From positions 186,001-250,000 of the forward strand of contig NZ_JAFLNE010000004.1 of NCBI RefSeq assembly GCF_017313225.1: a stretch of DNA of 64,000 nt, written 5' to 3'. How positions within the stretch are numbered: the stretch's first letter is position 1; every line of letters begins with the position of its first letter. Both the position numbers and the translations under genes were made by a program. Under the pieces are notes generated by a model. The model did not search any database. It was not told the origin of the DNA and saw only the letters and a program-made list of their open reading frames with translations. The DNA is from Allomuricauda sp. CAU 1633 (GTDB lineage: Bacteria; Bacteroidota; Bacteroidia; Flavobacteriales; Flavobacteriaceae). This document shows, one piece after another, positions 8,309 through 16,612 of this stretch.

Positions 8309-8785
8309 ATGAAAAAAATGAGAGCTATTCTTTCCTTTTTGTTTTTTACTTTCCTGTTGGTTTCCTGTGGCAGTGATGATAGTGGTGGTGAAGTCGCAGC
8401 CGACGTACAAGTAATCGGGATATGGGATTTGGCCGAAGTGAACATAAGTTCTGCCCAAGATATTGATATGGATGGCACCTCCTCCACTAACTTATTGGAT
8501 GAATTGGACTGTATTTCTGGAACCATTTTGATTGATGGTGATAATGTATGGACCTTTGAGCAGACAGATATCTCTGTAACACCGATAACAGGCGGAGAAT
8601 TTTTTGCGCAGTGCAACGACGGCTCAATTTTAGGTACAGGTGCTTGGGTTGTGAGCGGAAACCAAATTGCATTCCAAGGCAGTGCCACTTTGGGCATTTT
8701 AGATCTTAGTGGTGACCGACTCACCAATGATGTTGGGGATGATTTGCCAGGAATCCAGAGTTATGTATATGTAAGGAGGGAGTGA
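8309..8785 (+). CDS. Lipocalin-like lipoprotein
   Basis: A 158-residue lipoprotein with leader MKKMRAILSFLFFTFLLVSC and the cysteine at about residue 20, then GSDDSGG, a common surface-exposure type spacer in this phylum. The body has the pattern of Bacteroidota lipocalin-like proteins: IGIWDLAEV near the start, then GTILIDGDNVWTF, ending with a short strand region. The first strand Gx(W)xL motif supports the fold. Function unknown, and ligand binding is only inferred. It is convergent with the exported methyltransferase gene. Confidence 0.75.
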   Translation: MKKMRAILSFLFFTFLLVSCGSDDSGGEVAADVQVIGIWDLAEVNISSAQDIDMDGTSSTNLLDELDCISGTILIDGDNVWTFEQTDISVTPITGGEFFAQCNDGSILGTGAWVVSGNQIAFQGSATLGILDLSGDRLTNDVGDDLPGIQSYVYVRRE

Positions 8786-8795
8786 TACTTTGATT

Positions 8796-9446
8796 TCAGC
8801 CTGTTTTTTTAGCTAGAATCACCCACATTTGCTTGTCGGTTTCCCGTTCCCAATCGCCATGGTCTTCTATTTCAGAGATGATGGTAAAACCTGCTTGTTT
8901 TAATTCTTCACGCACATATTCTGGGCCCAAGGAATGGGAAGAAACCTGTCGTTCTCTTGATTCACCACGTACCCAATCTTTGAGCTTTTCCATAAGCATG
9001 AGTTGTCCTCCTGGCTTCAAGGCTCTTTTTACATGCTGAAGGATTTCTTCATGGGCATCCATTTCGTGATAGGTATCAAAAATGAAGACGGCATCCAGTT
9101 CACCTTCAGGTAATTTGGGATTGTCAGTTTCTCCTAATATGGTGACAATGTTTTTGAGGTCTCGATCTCGTGCATTGGTTCTTAGCTTTTGTAGGCGGTC
9201 TTCCCGGATATCCACAGCATACACGCGTCCACTATTGGATACTTTTTTGGCCAAATGTATACTTAAATAGCCTTCGTGGCAGCCAATATCGGCCACCTTG
9301 TCCCCTGCTCCTACTGCAGTCATCGCAAGTAGGGCATTCGTTTTCATCCATTTGTCCCGTTCCTCCCAATCCGATTCGGTGTATTGAGCCTGAAGTCCAA
9401 TTACAGAACCTATAAAAATCAAGAGGAAGGAACGGAAAAATGACAT
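8796..9446 (-). CDS. Class I SAM-dependent methyltransferase with an export signal
   Basis: A 216-residue methyltransferase-fold protein that begins with a convincing Sec signal (MSFFRSFLLIFIGSVIGLQA, cleavage before QYTES). The SAM motifs are intact: VADIGCHEGYLSIHLA (motif I, about residues 50-65), VYAVDIRE with an acidic residue for the SAM ribose, LDAVFIFDTYHEM, and LKPGGQLMLME. SAM is not expected in the periplasm, so either it has another ligand there, SAM is supplied, or the leader acts as a membrane anchor. It starts 5 bases after the end of the large BNR-repeat gene, so the two are co-transcribed. Family certain; location and role uncertain. Confidence 0.85.
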   Translation of the reverse strand: MSFFRSFLLIFIGSVIGLQAQYTESDWEERDKWMKTNALLAMTAVGAGDKVADIGCHEGYLSIHLAKKVSNSGRVYAVDIREDRLQKLRTNARDRDLKNIVTILGETDNPKLPEGELDAVFIFDTYHEMDAHEEILQHVKRALKPGGQLMLMEKLKDWVRGESRERQVSSHSLGPEYVREELKQAGFTIISEIEDHGDWERETDKQMWVILAKKTG

Positions 9447-9451
9447 AAACT

Positions 9452-12400
9452 TTAGTTTTGGATAAGCCCTTGACTTTCAATCCATGGTGCCCCGGCGGCC
9501 TTCAATTCAGATTCCAATGCTGGCAATGTGCTATTGACCAATACGGACAATTCTTGTTTGATTCCTTGTAGTTGATTGTCTGCTCTATCCAAAGCAGCTT
9601 TTTGGTTTCCAGTTGGGCCATAGGTATTTCCAAGCGCTACGGTTCCAATAAAGACCCCATCGCCAGGTAAAGGCGGGTTCCGTTCGCCTATTTCATTTTT
9701 GGCTGGGTTTCCAAGCATTTTGATATTTAAAGCGGACAGTTGGGATTTTGCCTCAAAAATCTTGCTGGAAAGTGATGCGCTGGGTCGTTCTGCTTGCTCC
9801 ATGGCTCGTTTCATGGCATCCACTTTCTGTAAGCTTTTTTGTAATACAGTGGTGGTTGCCGTAAGGTCTTGCTGGAATTCTTGGAATCTGCTGCGAAATG
9901 CATCAATTTCGGAGGAAGGTTTGGAAGGCAATGCACCTTCACCTAAAGGTTTCACTTCAAAACGCTGGGCACTGGAAAGCTGTTGCAATGCTCCATCCAC
10001 TCTTTGGTACAATTCCACAGAATACGAGCCCGGTGTTGCTTTGTAGGGGGACGGTAAAAATTCCTCATCTCCACCACCACTGGATTCTTCCAATGCAATG
10101 CCGTTTCGGTCTGCATAGGACAAATCCCAAGCAACTCGATTAAAGCCTTTCTTGTTGGTACCATTTACGGTATTGACCACTTTTCCGGAACTATCCTTTA
10201 CCAAAAGCACTAAAACAGGTTCTTCTTGAAGACTTTCATCCTCAAGCTTCTCCCAACCGGGAAACGGGATATTGGATTTTTGTTTGGTGAGTTCTTTCTC
10301 TTTTTCGGTTCTTACCTCTTTTAAAGATTTTAGCTTTTCGGGTAGATAATAGGTGAATGTAGCCCCATAGGGTGGGTTTTTGGCAGCATATTCCGAATGG
10401 CCCTGCCCATAAACCGCTTCCCTTTCCATATACCAATGGGCTGGTCTAACCTTGAACAATACAGGTTCTGTAGTTGATGGGTTGAAATCCCGTAGCGGAG
10501 AAATATCATCCAAAATATAAATACCGCGGCCAAAGGTACCTCCGACCAAATCGTCCTCTCTTCTTTGGATAGTAACATCCCTGAAAGAAATGGTGGGCAC
10601 TCCCCCATCCAATTTTGTCCAATTGCTTCCGCCGTTATTGGTAAAATAGATTCCAAATTCCGTAGCTGCAAAAAGCATTTCCTTCTTTTTATGATCTTGT
10701 ACAATGCGCCAAGTGATGAGTCTATTGGGTAGATTTCCATTGATAGAGGTCCAACTGTTGCCTTTATCTGTGCTCTTGAGCAAATAGGGTTTAAAATCAC
10801 CTTCCTTATGGTTGTCCAGAACCAAATAAACGGTATTGGCATCGTGAAGGTCGGCTCTAACATCATTCACAAAAGCCCTGCTGGGAACACCTTTTATATT
10901 GCCCAGCATGATTTTGCGCCAGGTGTTGCCCCCATCTTCAGTAACTTGAAGAATGCCATCATCCGTGCCCGCATAAATAAGACCTTCTTGCACTGGAGAT
11001 TCCGCCAAAGAGGTAATGGTATTGTAGTTGGACATGGCGTCCACATCCCATGGATTGTCCCAACTTTGTTGGCCACCCATGATAGGAAGGGTCAAACGCT
11101 CTTCGTTTCTGGTCAAATCCGAAGAAATAGGCGTCCAATCATCCCCCCTATTTTCGGATTTCCATACGCGATAGGAAGCAAAATAAAGACGTTCGGGTTT
11201 ATGGGGACTTACCAAAATAGGGGCATCCCAATTGAAACGTTCGTGGGGATCCCCTGCTTTGGGCTGTGGTTGCACAAAAACGGTTTCACCCGTAGTTTGG
11301 TCAACTCGCCATAACCATCCTTGCTGAAATTCACCATAGGTGATATCCGGATTTCCAGGCTCTGTGGTAGATTGGTGCCCGTCAGCGCCCAAAGTTATCC
11401 ACCAATCGGAATTCAATATTCCGGCTTGATTTTTGTTACGAGATGGCCCCCCATGGGAGCCATTGTCCTGCGTACCCCCATAAATGTTGTAAAAAGGCTC
11501 GGAATCATCAACCGCAATTTTATAGTATTGGGTTACGGGAAGATTGTCAAAAAAGCGCCATGTTGCCGTATGATCGTATGATTCATAGAGGCCACCATCG
11601 GTTCCAAAAAGCACATAATCTGGGTCTGATTCTTTAAAAGCCATGGCATGACTGTCCACGTGCTTTTTGTCTTCATTCATTTGAGTGAATGTTTTTCCAT
11701 TGTCATTGGAAATCAATACGATATAACTCATTAAATAAAGTCTTCCTTCATGGTGGGGAGAAGCGTATAATTCTTGATAGTAATGTGGTCCGGTTCCTCC
11801 TGAAACTGCATCGGATTGTTTGGTCCAAGAAGCACCACCATTCTCAGTAATATACAGACCTCCTTTTTTTCGGTCCAATTCTATTGCGGCGTAGACGGTT
11901 TCATTATCAAAAGGAGAAATGGCCAGTCCAATTTTGCCCAAGTTTGACGTTGGGATTCCGTTTTTCAATTCGGTCCAAGTGTCACCACCATCCGTACTTT
12001 TATGAATTCCAGAACCGGGCCCTCCACCCATATAGGCGGCCACCGTTCTGTGTCGGTCCCACGTTGCAGCGTACAGGACATCTGGATTGGTGGGGTCCAT
12101 TACAATATCGGTAACTCCGGTCCATTCACTGTTGCCAAGTGTTCTGTTCCATGTTTTCCCACCATCTGTGGTTTTGTAAAAGCCTCGTTCACCGCCTTTA
12201 GCCCAGAGAGGCCCTTGAGCAGCGACCCAGACCACATCTGAATTTTCGGGATGGATTATGATTTTGGAAATGTGCTCTGAGGTTTTTAGCCCCCTATTTT
12301 CCCAAGTCTTGCCTTCATCATGGCTCACATAAACTCCATCACCAAAACCAACATGTCTACCCCCTACATTTTCCCCGGTCCCGACCCAAATAGTGCTGGG

Positions 12401-12703
12401 ATTGTTGGGGTCGATGGTGACACACCCAATGGAATAGCTGGATTGTCCATCAAAAATAGGACTCCACGTGACTCCTGCGTTGGTGGTTTTCCAAACACCG
12501 CCTGAGCCTACGGCCACATACCAAATACTTTCATTGGCGGGGTGAATGGCAATATCGGCAATACGTCCCGAGGTCAGGGCCGGCCCAATATTCCTGAATT
12601 CCAAACCGGCGTACGGTGAGGGATCAGGTTTTTGGGCAAATAATGAAAGAGAAAAAATAACGGATAGAAAGAGTGCAGAACAGAATTTATAACAGTGTCC
12701 CAT
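9452..12703 (-). CDS. Large secreted BNR/Vps10-type beta-propeller protein
   Basis: A 1083-residue secreted protein with signal peptide ending at LFAQ. Residues about 30-730 form one or two beta-propellers with many Asp-box repeats of the form (S/T)-x-(D/N)-x-G-x-x-W, for example KTTNAGVTW, HDEGKTW, KTTDGGKTW, KSTDGGDTW, TEDGGNTW, STDKGNSW and NNGGSNW. This pattern is that of sortilin/Vps10 and sialidase-like glycosyl hydrolase annotations. The last 350 residues carry an Ig-like or FlgD-like segment and a helical tail. No sialidase arginine triad was seen, so enzymatic activity should not be assumed. It precedes the exported methyltransferase by 5 bases. Confidence 0.88.
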   Translation of the reverse strand: MGHCYKFCSALFLSVIFSLSLFAQKPDPSPYAGLEFRNIGPALTSGRIADIAIHPANESIWYVAVGSGGVWKTTNAGVTWSPIFDGQSSYSIGCVTIDPNNPSTIWVGTGENVGGRHVGFGDGVYVSHDEGKTWENRGLKTSEHISKIIIHPENSDVVWVAAQGPLWAKGGERGFYKTTDGGKTWNRTLGNSEWTGVTDIVMDPTNPDVLYAATWDRHRTVAAYMGGGPGSGIHKSTDGGDTWTELKNGIPTSNLGKIGLAISPFDNETVYAAIELDRKKGGLYITENGGASWTKQSDAVSGGTGPHYYQELYASPHHEGRLYLMSYIVLISNDNGKTFTQMNEDKKHVDSHAMAFKESDPDYVLFGTDGGLYESYDHTATWRFFDNLPVTQYYKIAVDDSEPFYNIYGGTQDNGSHGGPSRNKNQAGILNSDWWITLGADGHQSTTEPGNPDITYGEFQQGWLWRVDQTTGETVFVQPQPKAGDPHERFNWDAPILVSPHKPERLYFASYRVWKSENRGDDWTPISSDLTRNEERLTLPIMGGQQSWDNPWDVDAMSNYNTITSLAESPVQEGLIYAGTDDGILQVTEDGGNTWRKIMLGNIKGVPSRAFVNDVRADLHDANTVYLVLDNHKEGDFKPYLLKSTDKGNSWTSINGNLPNRLITWRIVQDHKKKEMLFAATEFGIYFTNNGGSNWTKLDGGVPTISFRDVTIQRREDDLVGGTFGRGIYILDDISPLRDFNPSTTEPVLFKVRPAHWYMEREAVYGQGHSEYAAKNPPYGATFTYYLPEKLKSLKEVRTEKEKELTKQKSNIPFPGWEKLEDESLQEEPVLVLLVKDSSGKVVNTVNGTNKKGFNRVAWDLSYADRNGIALEESSGGGDEEFLPSPYKATPGSYSVELYQRVDGALQQLSSAQRFEVKPLGEGALPSKPSSEIDAFRSRFQEFQQDLTATTTVLQKSLQKVDAMKRAMEQAERPSASLSSKIFEAKSQLSALNIKMLGNPAKNEIGERNPPLPGDGVFIGTVALGNTYGPTGNQKAALDRADNQLQGIKQELSVLVNSTLPALESELKAAGAPWIESQGLIQN

Positions 12704-12803
12704 GTATAACAGTTTAAGTTGAATTAGTATCGTAATATAACCAAAACCCGAATGTTATTCCCAAAATAAATGTGAAAAGATGCCAATACCTTTAAATTGG
12801 AAT

Positions 12804-13223
12804 TCAGCGCCTATCTTTTAGCCTGTAAACAAATTTAAGCCCGCTCCAATCTTCATCGATGGCCGCTACTTTGGTATCCACCAATCCTATTGATAGCAAG
12901 TGTTCACGAACAGGCTCGCGTTTTAAATCTGTTTTAATTTTTGATGTTCCTTTTGGCCAACTTACCCAAAGCGAGCCATTCACTTTTAGGGCTTCTTTGT
13001 ACTGGGAGGCAATCATCTTCAACTCTTCCAAAGTAGTACAGAAAATATGGATAAAGTCCAACTTGTCTTCCCCTAGCCTTTTGTGTATATCCAGATTGTT
13101 GGGCAAATCCGAAAACAGACCCCAATAGTGTTCTGGGGCATTGTATGTTAGAATTGAAAATCCTTCTTTGATTCCCAATTTTTTGGCCAAAGGTGTTCCT
13201 GAGTATCCTGATGTGTCCTTCAA
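12804..13223 (-). CDS. DUF3052 domain protein
   Basis: A protein of about 139 residues matching the DUF3052 family: SGYSGTPLAKKLGIKEG at the N terminus, NAPEHYW, and WVSWPKG in the middle. The family is thought to be a degenerate methyltransferase-like fold; no activity is known. No ATG is available. I chose the TTG at 13223, since homologs start a few residues before GYSGTPLAKKL; a TTG at 13268 would add 15 residues. It is divergent from the SRPBCC-ArsR operon and shares its control region, which suggests common regulation. Confidence 0.8.
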   Translation of the reverse strand: MKDTSGYSGTPLAKKLGIKEGFSILTYNAPEHYWGLFSDLPNNLDIHKRLGEDKLDFIHIFCTTLEELKMIASQYKEALKVNGSLWVSWPKGTSKIKTDLKREPVREHLLSIGLVDTKVAAIDEDWSGLKFVYRLKDRR

Positions 13224-13277
13224 AATGTTGTATTTCTGTATTTTACCTAAAAATAGGCAATGTTTCAAAATTAAAAT

Positions 13278-13293
13278 GCAACCAAAAAGTTGC
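13278..13293. promoter_or_regulatory. ArsR-type operator, copy 1
   Basis: GCAACCAAAAAGTTGC is an inverted repeat GCAAC-N6-GTTGC, followed by GTA. It overlaps the -33 TTG of the candidate SRPBCC-arsR promoter. An almost identical copy lies 41 bases further at 13319. Confidence 0.7.
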
Positions 13294-13319
13294 GTAATAA
13301 GAATATTTGTTTAATTTAG
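13290..13319 (+). promoter_or_regulatory. Candidate promoter of the SRPBCC-ArsR operon
   Basis: TTG at 13290-13292 and TAATTTAG at 13312-13319 with a 19-base spacer match the Bacteroidota primary sigma consensus TTG-N19-TAnnTTTG with one mismatch. The twin operators cover both ends of it. Confidence 0.6.
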
Positions 13320-13334
13320 CAACCAAATAGTTGC
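13319..13334. promoter_or_regulatory. ArsR-type operator, copy 2
   Basis: GCAACCAAATAGTTGC repeats copy 1 with a single change in the central six bases and is also followed by GTA. It starts at the last base of the -7 element and therefore covers the expected transcription start. The centre-to-centre distance of 41 bp puts both sites on nearly the same face of the helix. Confidence 0.7.
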
Positions 13335-13358
13335 GTATTAATCATTAAATCGAACATT

Positions 13359-13787
13359 ATGAAAGATGTAATCACAAAAGAACACGTATTTAAGCATCCC
13401 ATTGAAAAGGTATGGGATGCCATTTCCAAGGCCGAAGAAATTTCCACTTGGTTCATTCAGGCTGACTTTAAGGCGAAAAAAGGGTATAAATACACCTTTA
13501 AAGCAAGCGAGGAACATGGTTGTACCCAGATTACCGGTGAAGTGAAAAGCGCTGACCCCTATACCCTGATCTACACATGGATTGTGCAGAACACGGATAC
13601 AGTAACCACTGTTAAGTGGGATTTAATGGAAACTGCTGAAGGCACCAAACTGTATTTGGAGCACTCTGGCATCTCTAAGTATCCAGGAGATTCTGCTGTT
13701 TCATTTTTCAGTAATTTTGACCAAGGGTGGGATAATTGCATCAATGAACTCACTTCATTTTTATCAAAAAAAGTCCATGCAGGATAA
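13359..13787 (+). CDS. SRPBCC (AHSA1/START-like) domain protein
   Basis: A 142-residue cytoplasmic protein of the activator-of-Hsp90-ATPase-1-like SRPBCC family. The N-terminal VFKHPIEKVWDAISKAEEISTWF is the usual first strand and helix; the final helix ends with FDQGWDNCINELTSFL. Such proteins bind small hydrophobic ligands in a deep pocket, and many are encoded next to an ArsR regulator, as here. The stop codon overlaps the ArsR start by 11 bases, so translation is coupled. Ligand unknown. Confidence 0.9.
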   Translation: MKDVITKEHVFKHPIEKVWDAISKAEEISTWFIQADFKAKKGYKYTFKASEEHGCTQITGEVKSADPYTLIYTWIVQNTDTVTTVKWDLMETAEGTKLYLEHSGISKYPGDSAVSFFSNFDQGWDNCINELTSFLSKKVHAG

Positions 13788-14103
13788 CATCACCAAAATT
13801 TTAAAGGCCATTGCTGATCCTAAAAGGCGTGAAATTTTTCACGCCTTGATCATTGCTTCCTCTGCCCTATCCATTACACAGATATCCGGTCAATTTGAAA
13901 TAAGCAGGCAAGGAGTAACCAAACACATCAAAACTCTGGAGCAAGCTGGTCTGGTGGAAATCACTTCAAGGGGTCGCGAGCGATTTTGCATCGCTGATGC
14001 CAAACCTTTGCAGCAGATTAAAGACTGGGTTAAATTCTACGAGCAGTTTTGGGATACGGCTTTGGGGAATTTGGACGCATATCTGGATGAAAAAGGGTCT
14101 TGA
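13777..14103 (+). CDS. ArsR-family winged-helix repressor
   Basis: A 108-residue transcription factor. I chose the ATG giving MQDNITKILKAIADPKRRE, the standard ArsR N terminus; the longer frame overlaps the SRPBCC gene out of phase. LSITQISGQFEISRQGVTKHIKTLEQAGLV is the helix-turn-helix (residues about 27-57), followed by a short wing. There is no CxC metal motif, so it is a non-metal ArsR of the kind paired with SRPBCC proteins. Twin GCAAC-N6-GTTGC operators in front of the operon are its likely targets, giving autorepression. Confidence 0.9.
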   Translation: MQDNITKILKAIADPKRREIFHALIIASSALSITQISGQFEISRQGVTKHIKTLEQAGLVEITSRGRERFCIADAKPLQQIKDWVKFYEQFWDTALGNLDAYLDEKGS

Positions 14104-14108
14104 TCCCA

Positions 14109-15692
14109 CTATTTTATATTTTCAAATCTTTGCAAGATGTTTTTAAAGCTGATGGCCACCCCATTGGTCCATCCAAAACCATCTTGGGTAGGATACTCCC
14201 CGCCTCCAGAAAGCAAGGATAGGTCTTCCACGTTATATTTCTCCATCATTTTCCCGGTGTTCGCATAAACCTTCTCATTAAGAGCGAGCCATCGTTTCAT
14301 AATTTCAATGGCTTCTTCCCTGTACCCATATCGCAATAGTCCTCTTACGGCCATAAACTGCAAAGGCGCCCAACCATTTGGCGCATCCCATTGTTGCCCC
14401 GTATGCTCTAGAGTGGTCACTAGCCCTCCTTCCTTTAAAAAGGATTTCATGAGTACGTCCTTAACTTTTTCTGCTTGATTTCGGTCTGCAATATGAAAAA
14501 ATAAAGGGGCTACCCCGGCAAGGGTCAATTTGGGTGTGATGGAATCCTTCTCAAAATTATAATCGTGGTAAAAGCCCGATTCTTCATTCCAAAAATACTG
14601 CTGGATTGCAATTTTTCTCAATTGGGACCTTTTGTCGAACTCATTCATGGCATTCAGATCACCTCTAAGCTGGCATGCCCTGTACAATGTTCGTTCCATA
14701 TAATACAGAAGACAGTTAAGGTCCACAGGTAAAATGGAAGTGGTTTGGGTGGAGGCCAATCCACCTTCTGGACCATACCATCTTGAGCTGAAATCCCATC
14801 CTGATTCTGCGGCTGATCTCAAATTTTTGTAAAGAAGCTTTTTTTGAGAATCGGATTCCAGTGTACTAGCTAGTTTAAAATCCTCCTTATAGGCTTCAGG
14901 TCTTGGGGTGTCTCCTTTGTCCCAATAGCGGTTCAGATACATGTTCCCGTTCATATCTACCACATGCTGAAATGGTTTTCCTGGTGCTGCGATATCTTCT
15001 CCATGCATCCAAAACTCATATTCCCTAGACAATTCGGGCAAGTAATATAAAAGAAGATTTTGGTCTTTTTTAGCTAAGGCATCCACCATCAAAGCATAAT
15101 AGGGAGGTTGTGATCTTGTTCTATAATAATTTCGAGTACCGTTTGGTATAAAACCAATGGAATCAATCAAAAAACTAAAATTGGCTACCATATTTTTGGC
15201 AATGGTATCGCGTCCATCAGCCAAAAGTCCCTCCAAGGTAAAATAGCTGTCCCAATAGTAGATTTCCTGAAATCGCCCACCAGGGACTATATAGTTGTGA
15301 GGCAAAGCAATACGTGAGGAATGTGGTATCTCTGTATCAGGTGGACGAGTAAGTTTGTCCCACATCAAGGAAATGTGTTCATACATGTTTTTGGTGGTAT
15401 CCGATTCAAAAACCAAGGATTCCATGGATTTGTCCGCAAAGTTTTCTTGAACAAAGGTCTGCAGGTTAAAGCCTTGCGTGCCTTTTTGTTCCAAGTATTC
15501 TTTTTCAAGTTCAGCAGGCTCTTTTTTAGGGACCAAGTCTACAAAAGTCTTTGAATCGCTAAAAATGGATGAGAGCTGCACATCCTTAAATAGTTGGGTT
15601 TCGTAAAAATTGACCTTTTGAACGGGTTGCTCCTCTTCTTTGCACCCAAAAACCAATACCATCCATAAAATACCTAAGAACCATTTTTTCAT
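14109..15692 (-). CDS. treA: Trehalase, GH37, lipoprotein
   Basis: A 527-residue inverting alpha,alpha-trehalase that splits trehalose into two glucoses outside the cytoplasm. The leader ends in VFGC (Cys 17), so it is lipid anchored. Both GH37 signatures are intact: PGGRFQEIYYWDSYF at about 137-151 and QWDAPNGWAPLQ near residue 435; AESGWDFSSRW carries one of the catalytic-region acids. Length fits periplasmic TreA. It is divergent from a GntR regulator 83 bases away, with a palindrome between them that may control both. Confidence 0.95.
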   Translation of the reverse strand: MKKWFLGILWMVLVFGCKEEEQPVQKVNFYETQLFKDVQLSSIFSDSKTFVDLVPKKEPAELEKEYLEQKGTQGFNLQTFVQENFADKSMESLVFESDTTKNMYEHISLMWDKLTRPPDTEIPHSSRIALPHNYIVPGGRFQEIYYWDSYFTLEGLLADGRDTIAKNMVANFSFLIDSIGFIPNGTRNYYRTRSQPPYYALMVDALAKKDQNLLLYYLPELSREYEFWMHGEDIAAPGKPFQHVVDMNGNMYLNRYWDKGDTPRPEAYKEDFKLASTLESDSQKKLLYKNLRSAAESGWDFSSRWYGPEGGLASTQTTSILPVDLNCLLYYMERTLYRACQLRGDLNAMNEFDKRSQLRKIAIQQYFWNEESGFYHDYNFEKDSITPKLTLAGVAPLFFHIADRNQAEKVKDVLMKSFLKEGGLVTTLEHTGQQWDAPNGWAPLQFMAVRGLLRYGYREEAIEIMKRWLALNEKVYANTGKMMEKYNVEDLSLLSGGGEYPTQDGFGWTNGVAISFKNILQRFENIK

Positions 15693-15746
15693 TTCCTTGA
15701 ATTTGAGCTTAAATATATGGTAATAAGCTTAAAGGTTTACCGTTTA

Positions 15747-15762
15747 AAATCGTATACGATTT
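15747..15762. promoter_or_regulatory. GntR-type operator palindrome
   Basis: AAATCGTATACGATTT is a perfect 16-bp palindrome centred on GTATAC, the shape expected for FCD-subfamily GntR regulators. It lies 14 bases in front of the GntR gene and 55 bases from the divergent trehalase start, so it fits autoregulation and possible control of trehalase. Confidence 0.7.
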
Positions 15763-15775
15763 GTAAATTTACGGT

Positions 15776-16432
15776 ATGAGCCAGATTTCTGTACTAAGGG
15801 ACAAAGTGAAGGACCATTTGTTGGGTCAGATAGAAAAAGGAGAGCTTGCCATTGGAAAAACCATTAACCTTGCAGCCCTATCACGGACCATTGGTATAAG
15901 TGTCACCCCTATTCGTGAAGCTTTGAGTCAGTTGGAGCAGGCTCGGGTAATCAATGCGGTTCCCAATCGTGGTTTTGTGGTGACCCATTTAACCAAAACA
16001 GAAGCTAGAAACCTCTATGAGACCATAGCACAGTTGGAAGTAATAGCCTTGGAGAGCTCAATTTTCCATTTAAAGGACATGGAGTCTTTACGAGTCCAGG
16101 AGAAGAAACTACGAGATGAAAAGAGTTTAAACAAGCGTTTTGAATTCCATAGATTGCTTGTAAAAAATTGCAGTAATTCAATTCTCTTGCAAACTTTGGA
16201 CAGTCTCAAGGTTCGACTCCGTTTTTATGAGCAAGGATTTGCCAAGGATACTTCATTTTTTGACTTGGCCAATCGCCAAAATGAAGCAATTCTGCAAGCG
16301 ATTCAACAAGACAATATCCCCACCGCTGCTTTAATCTTAAAAATGAATTGGATGACGGTTTTGGACTATGTTCATCAAAAAATGGATGAAAATCATGGAC
16401 AATCCGTTGAAAATCAAAATAAATTGAACTAA
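15776..16432 (+). CDS. GntR-family (FCD-type) transcriptional regulator
   Basis: A 218-residue regulator. Residues about 5-70 form the GntR winged helix (NLAALSRTIGISVTPIREALSQLEQARVINAVPNRGFVV, where SVTPIREAL is the recognition helix). Residues about 75-205 are the all-helical FCD ligand-binding domain; acidic and histidine residues such as those in RFEFHRLL and QNEAI resemble its metal or carboxylate ligands. FCD regulators typically sense small organic acids or sugar acids. The effector is unknown. Neighbours are trehalase (divergent) and, beyond a tiny ORF, the convergent end of the molybdenum operon. Confidence 0.9.
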   Translation: MSQISVLRDKVKDHLLGQIEKGELAIGKTINLAALSRTIGISVTPIREALSQLEQARVINAVPNRGFVVTHLTKTEARNLYETIAQLEVIALESSIFHLKDMESLRVQEKKLRDEKSLNKRFEFHRLLVKNCSNSILLQTLDSLKVRLRFYEQGFAKDTSFFDLANRQNEAILQAIQQDNIPTAALILKMNWMTVLDYVHQKMDENHGQSVENQNKLN

Positions 16433-16460
16433 ATTTCGTTTTTGGTATAAAGATTTTCCC

Positions 16461-16610
16461 ATGCAATTTTTAAACAAAGAAATTGAAGCAAAAATCAAGC
16501 GGAAAAAATCCGCATCCTTAATCAAAAAGCAAATTTCCTGTGGCATATTCCAGGATTTGGAAGCTTTGGAATTAAATTCCAAAAAATCCCAACCCCAAGT
16601 CGGGTCTTAA
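16461..16610 (+). CDS. Possible small lysine-rich protein
   Basis: An open frame of 49 codons starting with ATG, 28 bases after the GntR stop codon and ending 2 bases before the convergent amidohydrolase. The N-terminal half is lysine-rich (EIEAKIKRKKSAS). It could be a small basic protein co-transcribed with the regulator, or chance. No homology is recognised. Confidence 0.25.
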   Translation: MQFLNKEIEAKIKRKKSASLIKKQISCGIFQDLEALELNSKKSQPQVGS

Positions 16611-16612
16611 GA

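Noticed and set aside
9452-12703. BNR protein as a sialidase
   Set aside because: Asp-boxes alone do not show sialidase activity, and the arginine triad and FRIP motif were not seen.
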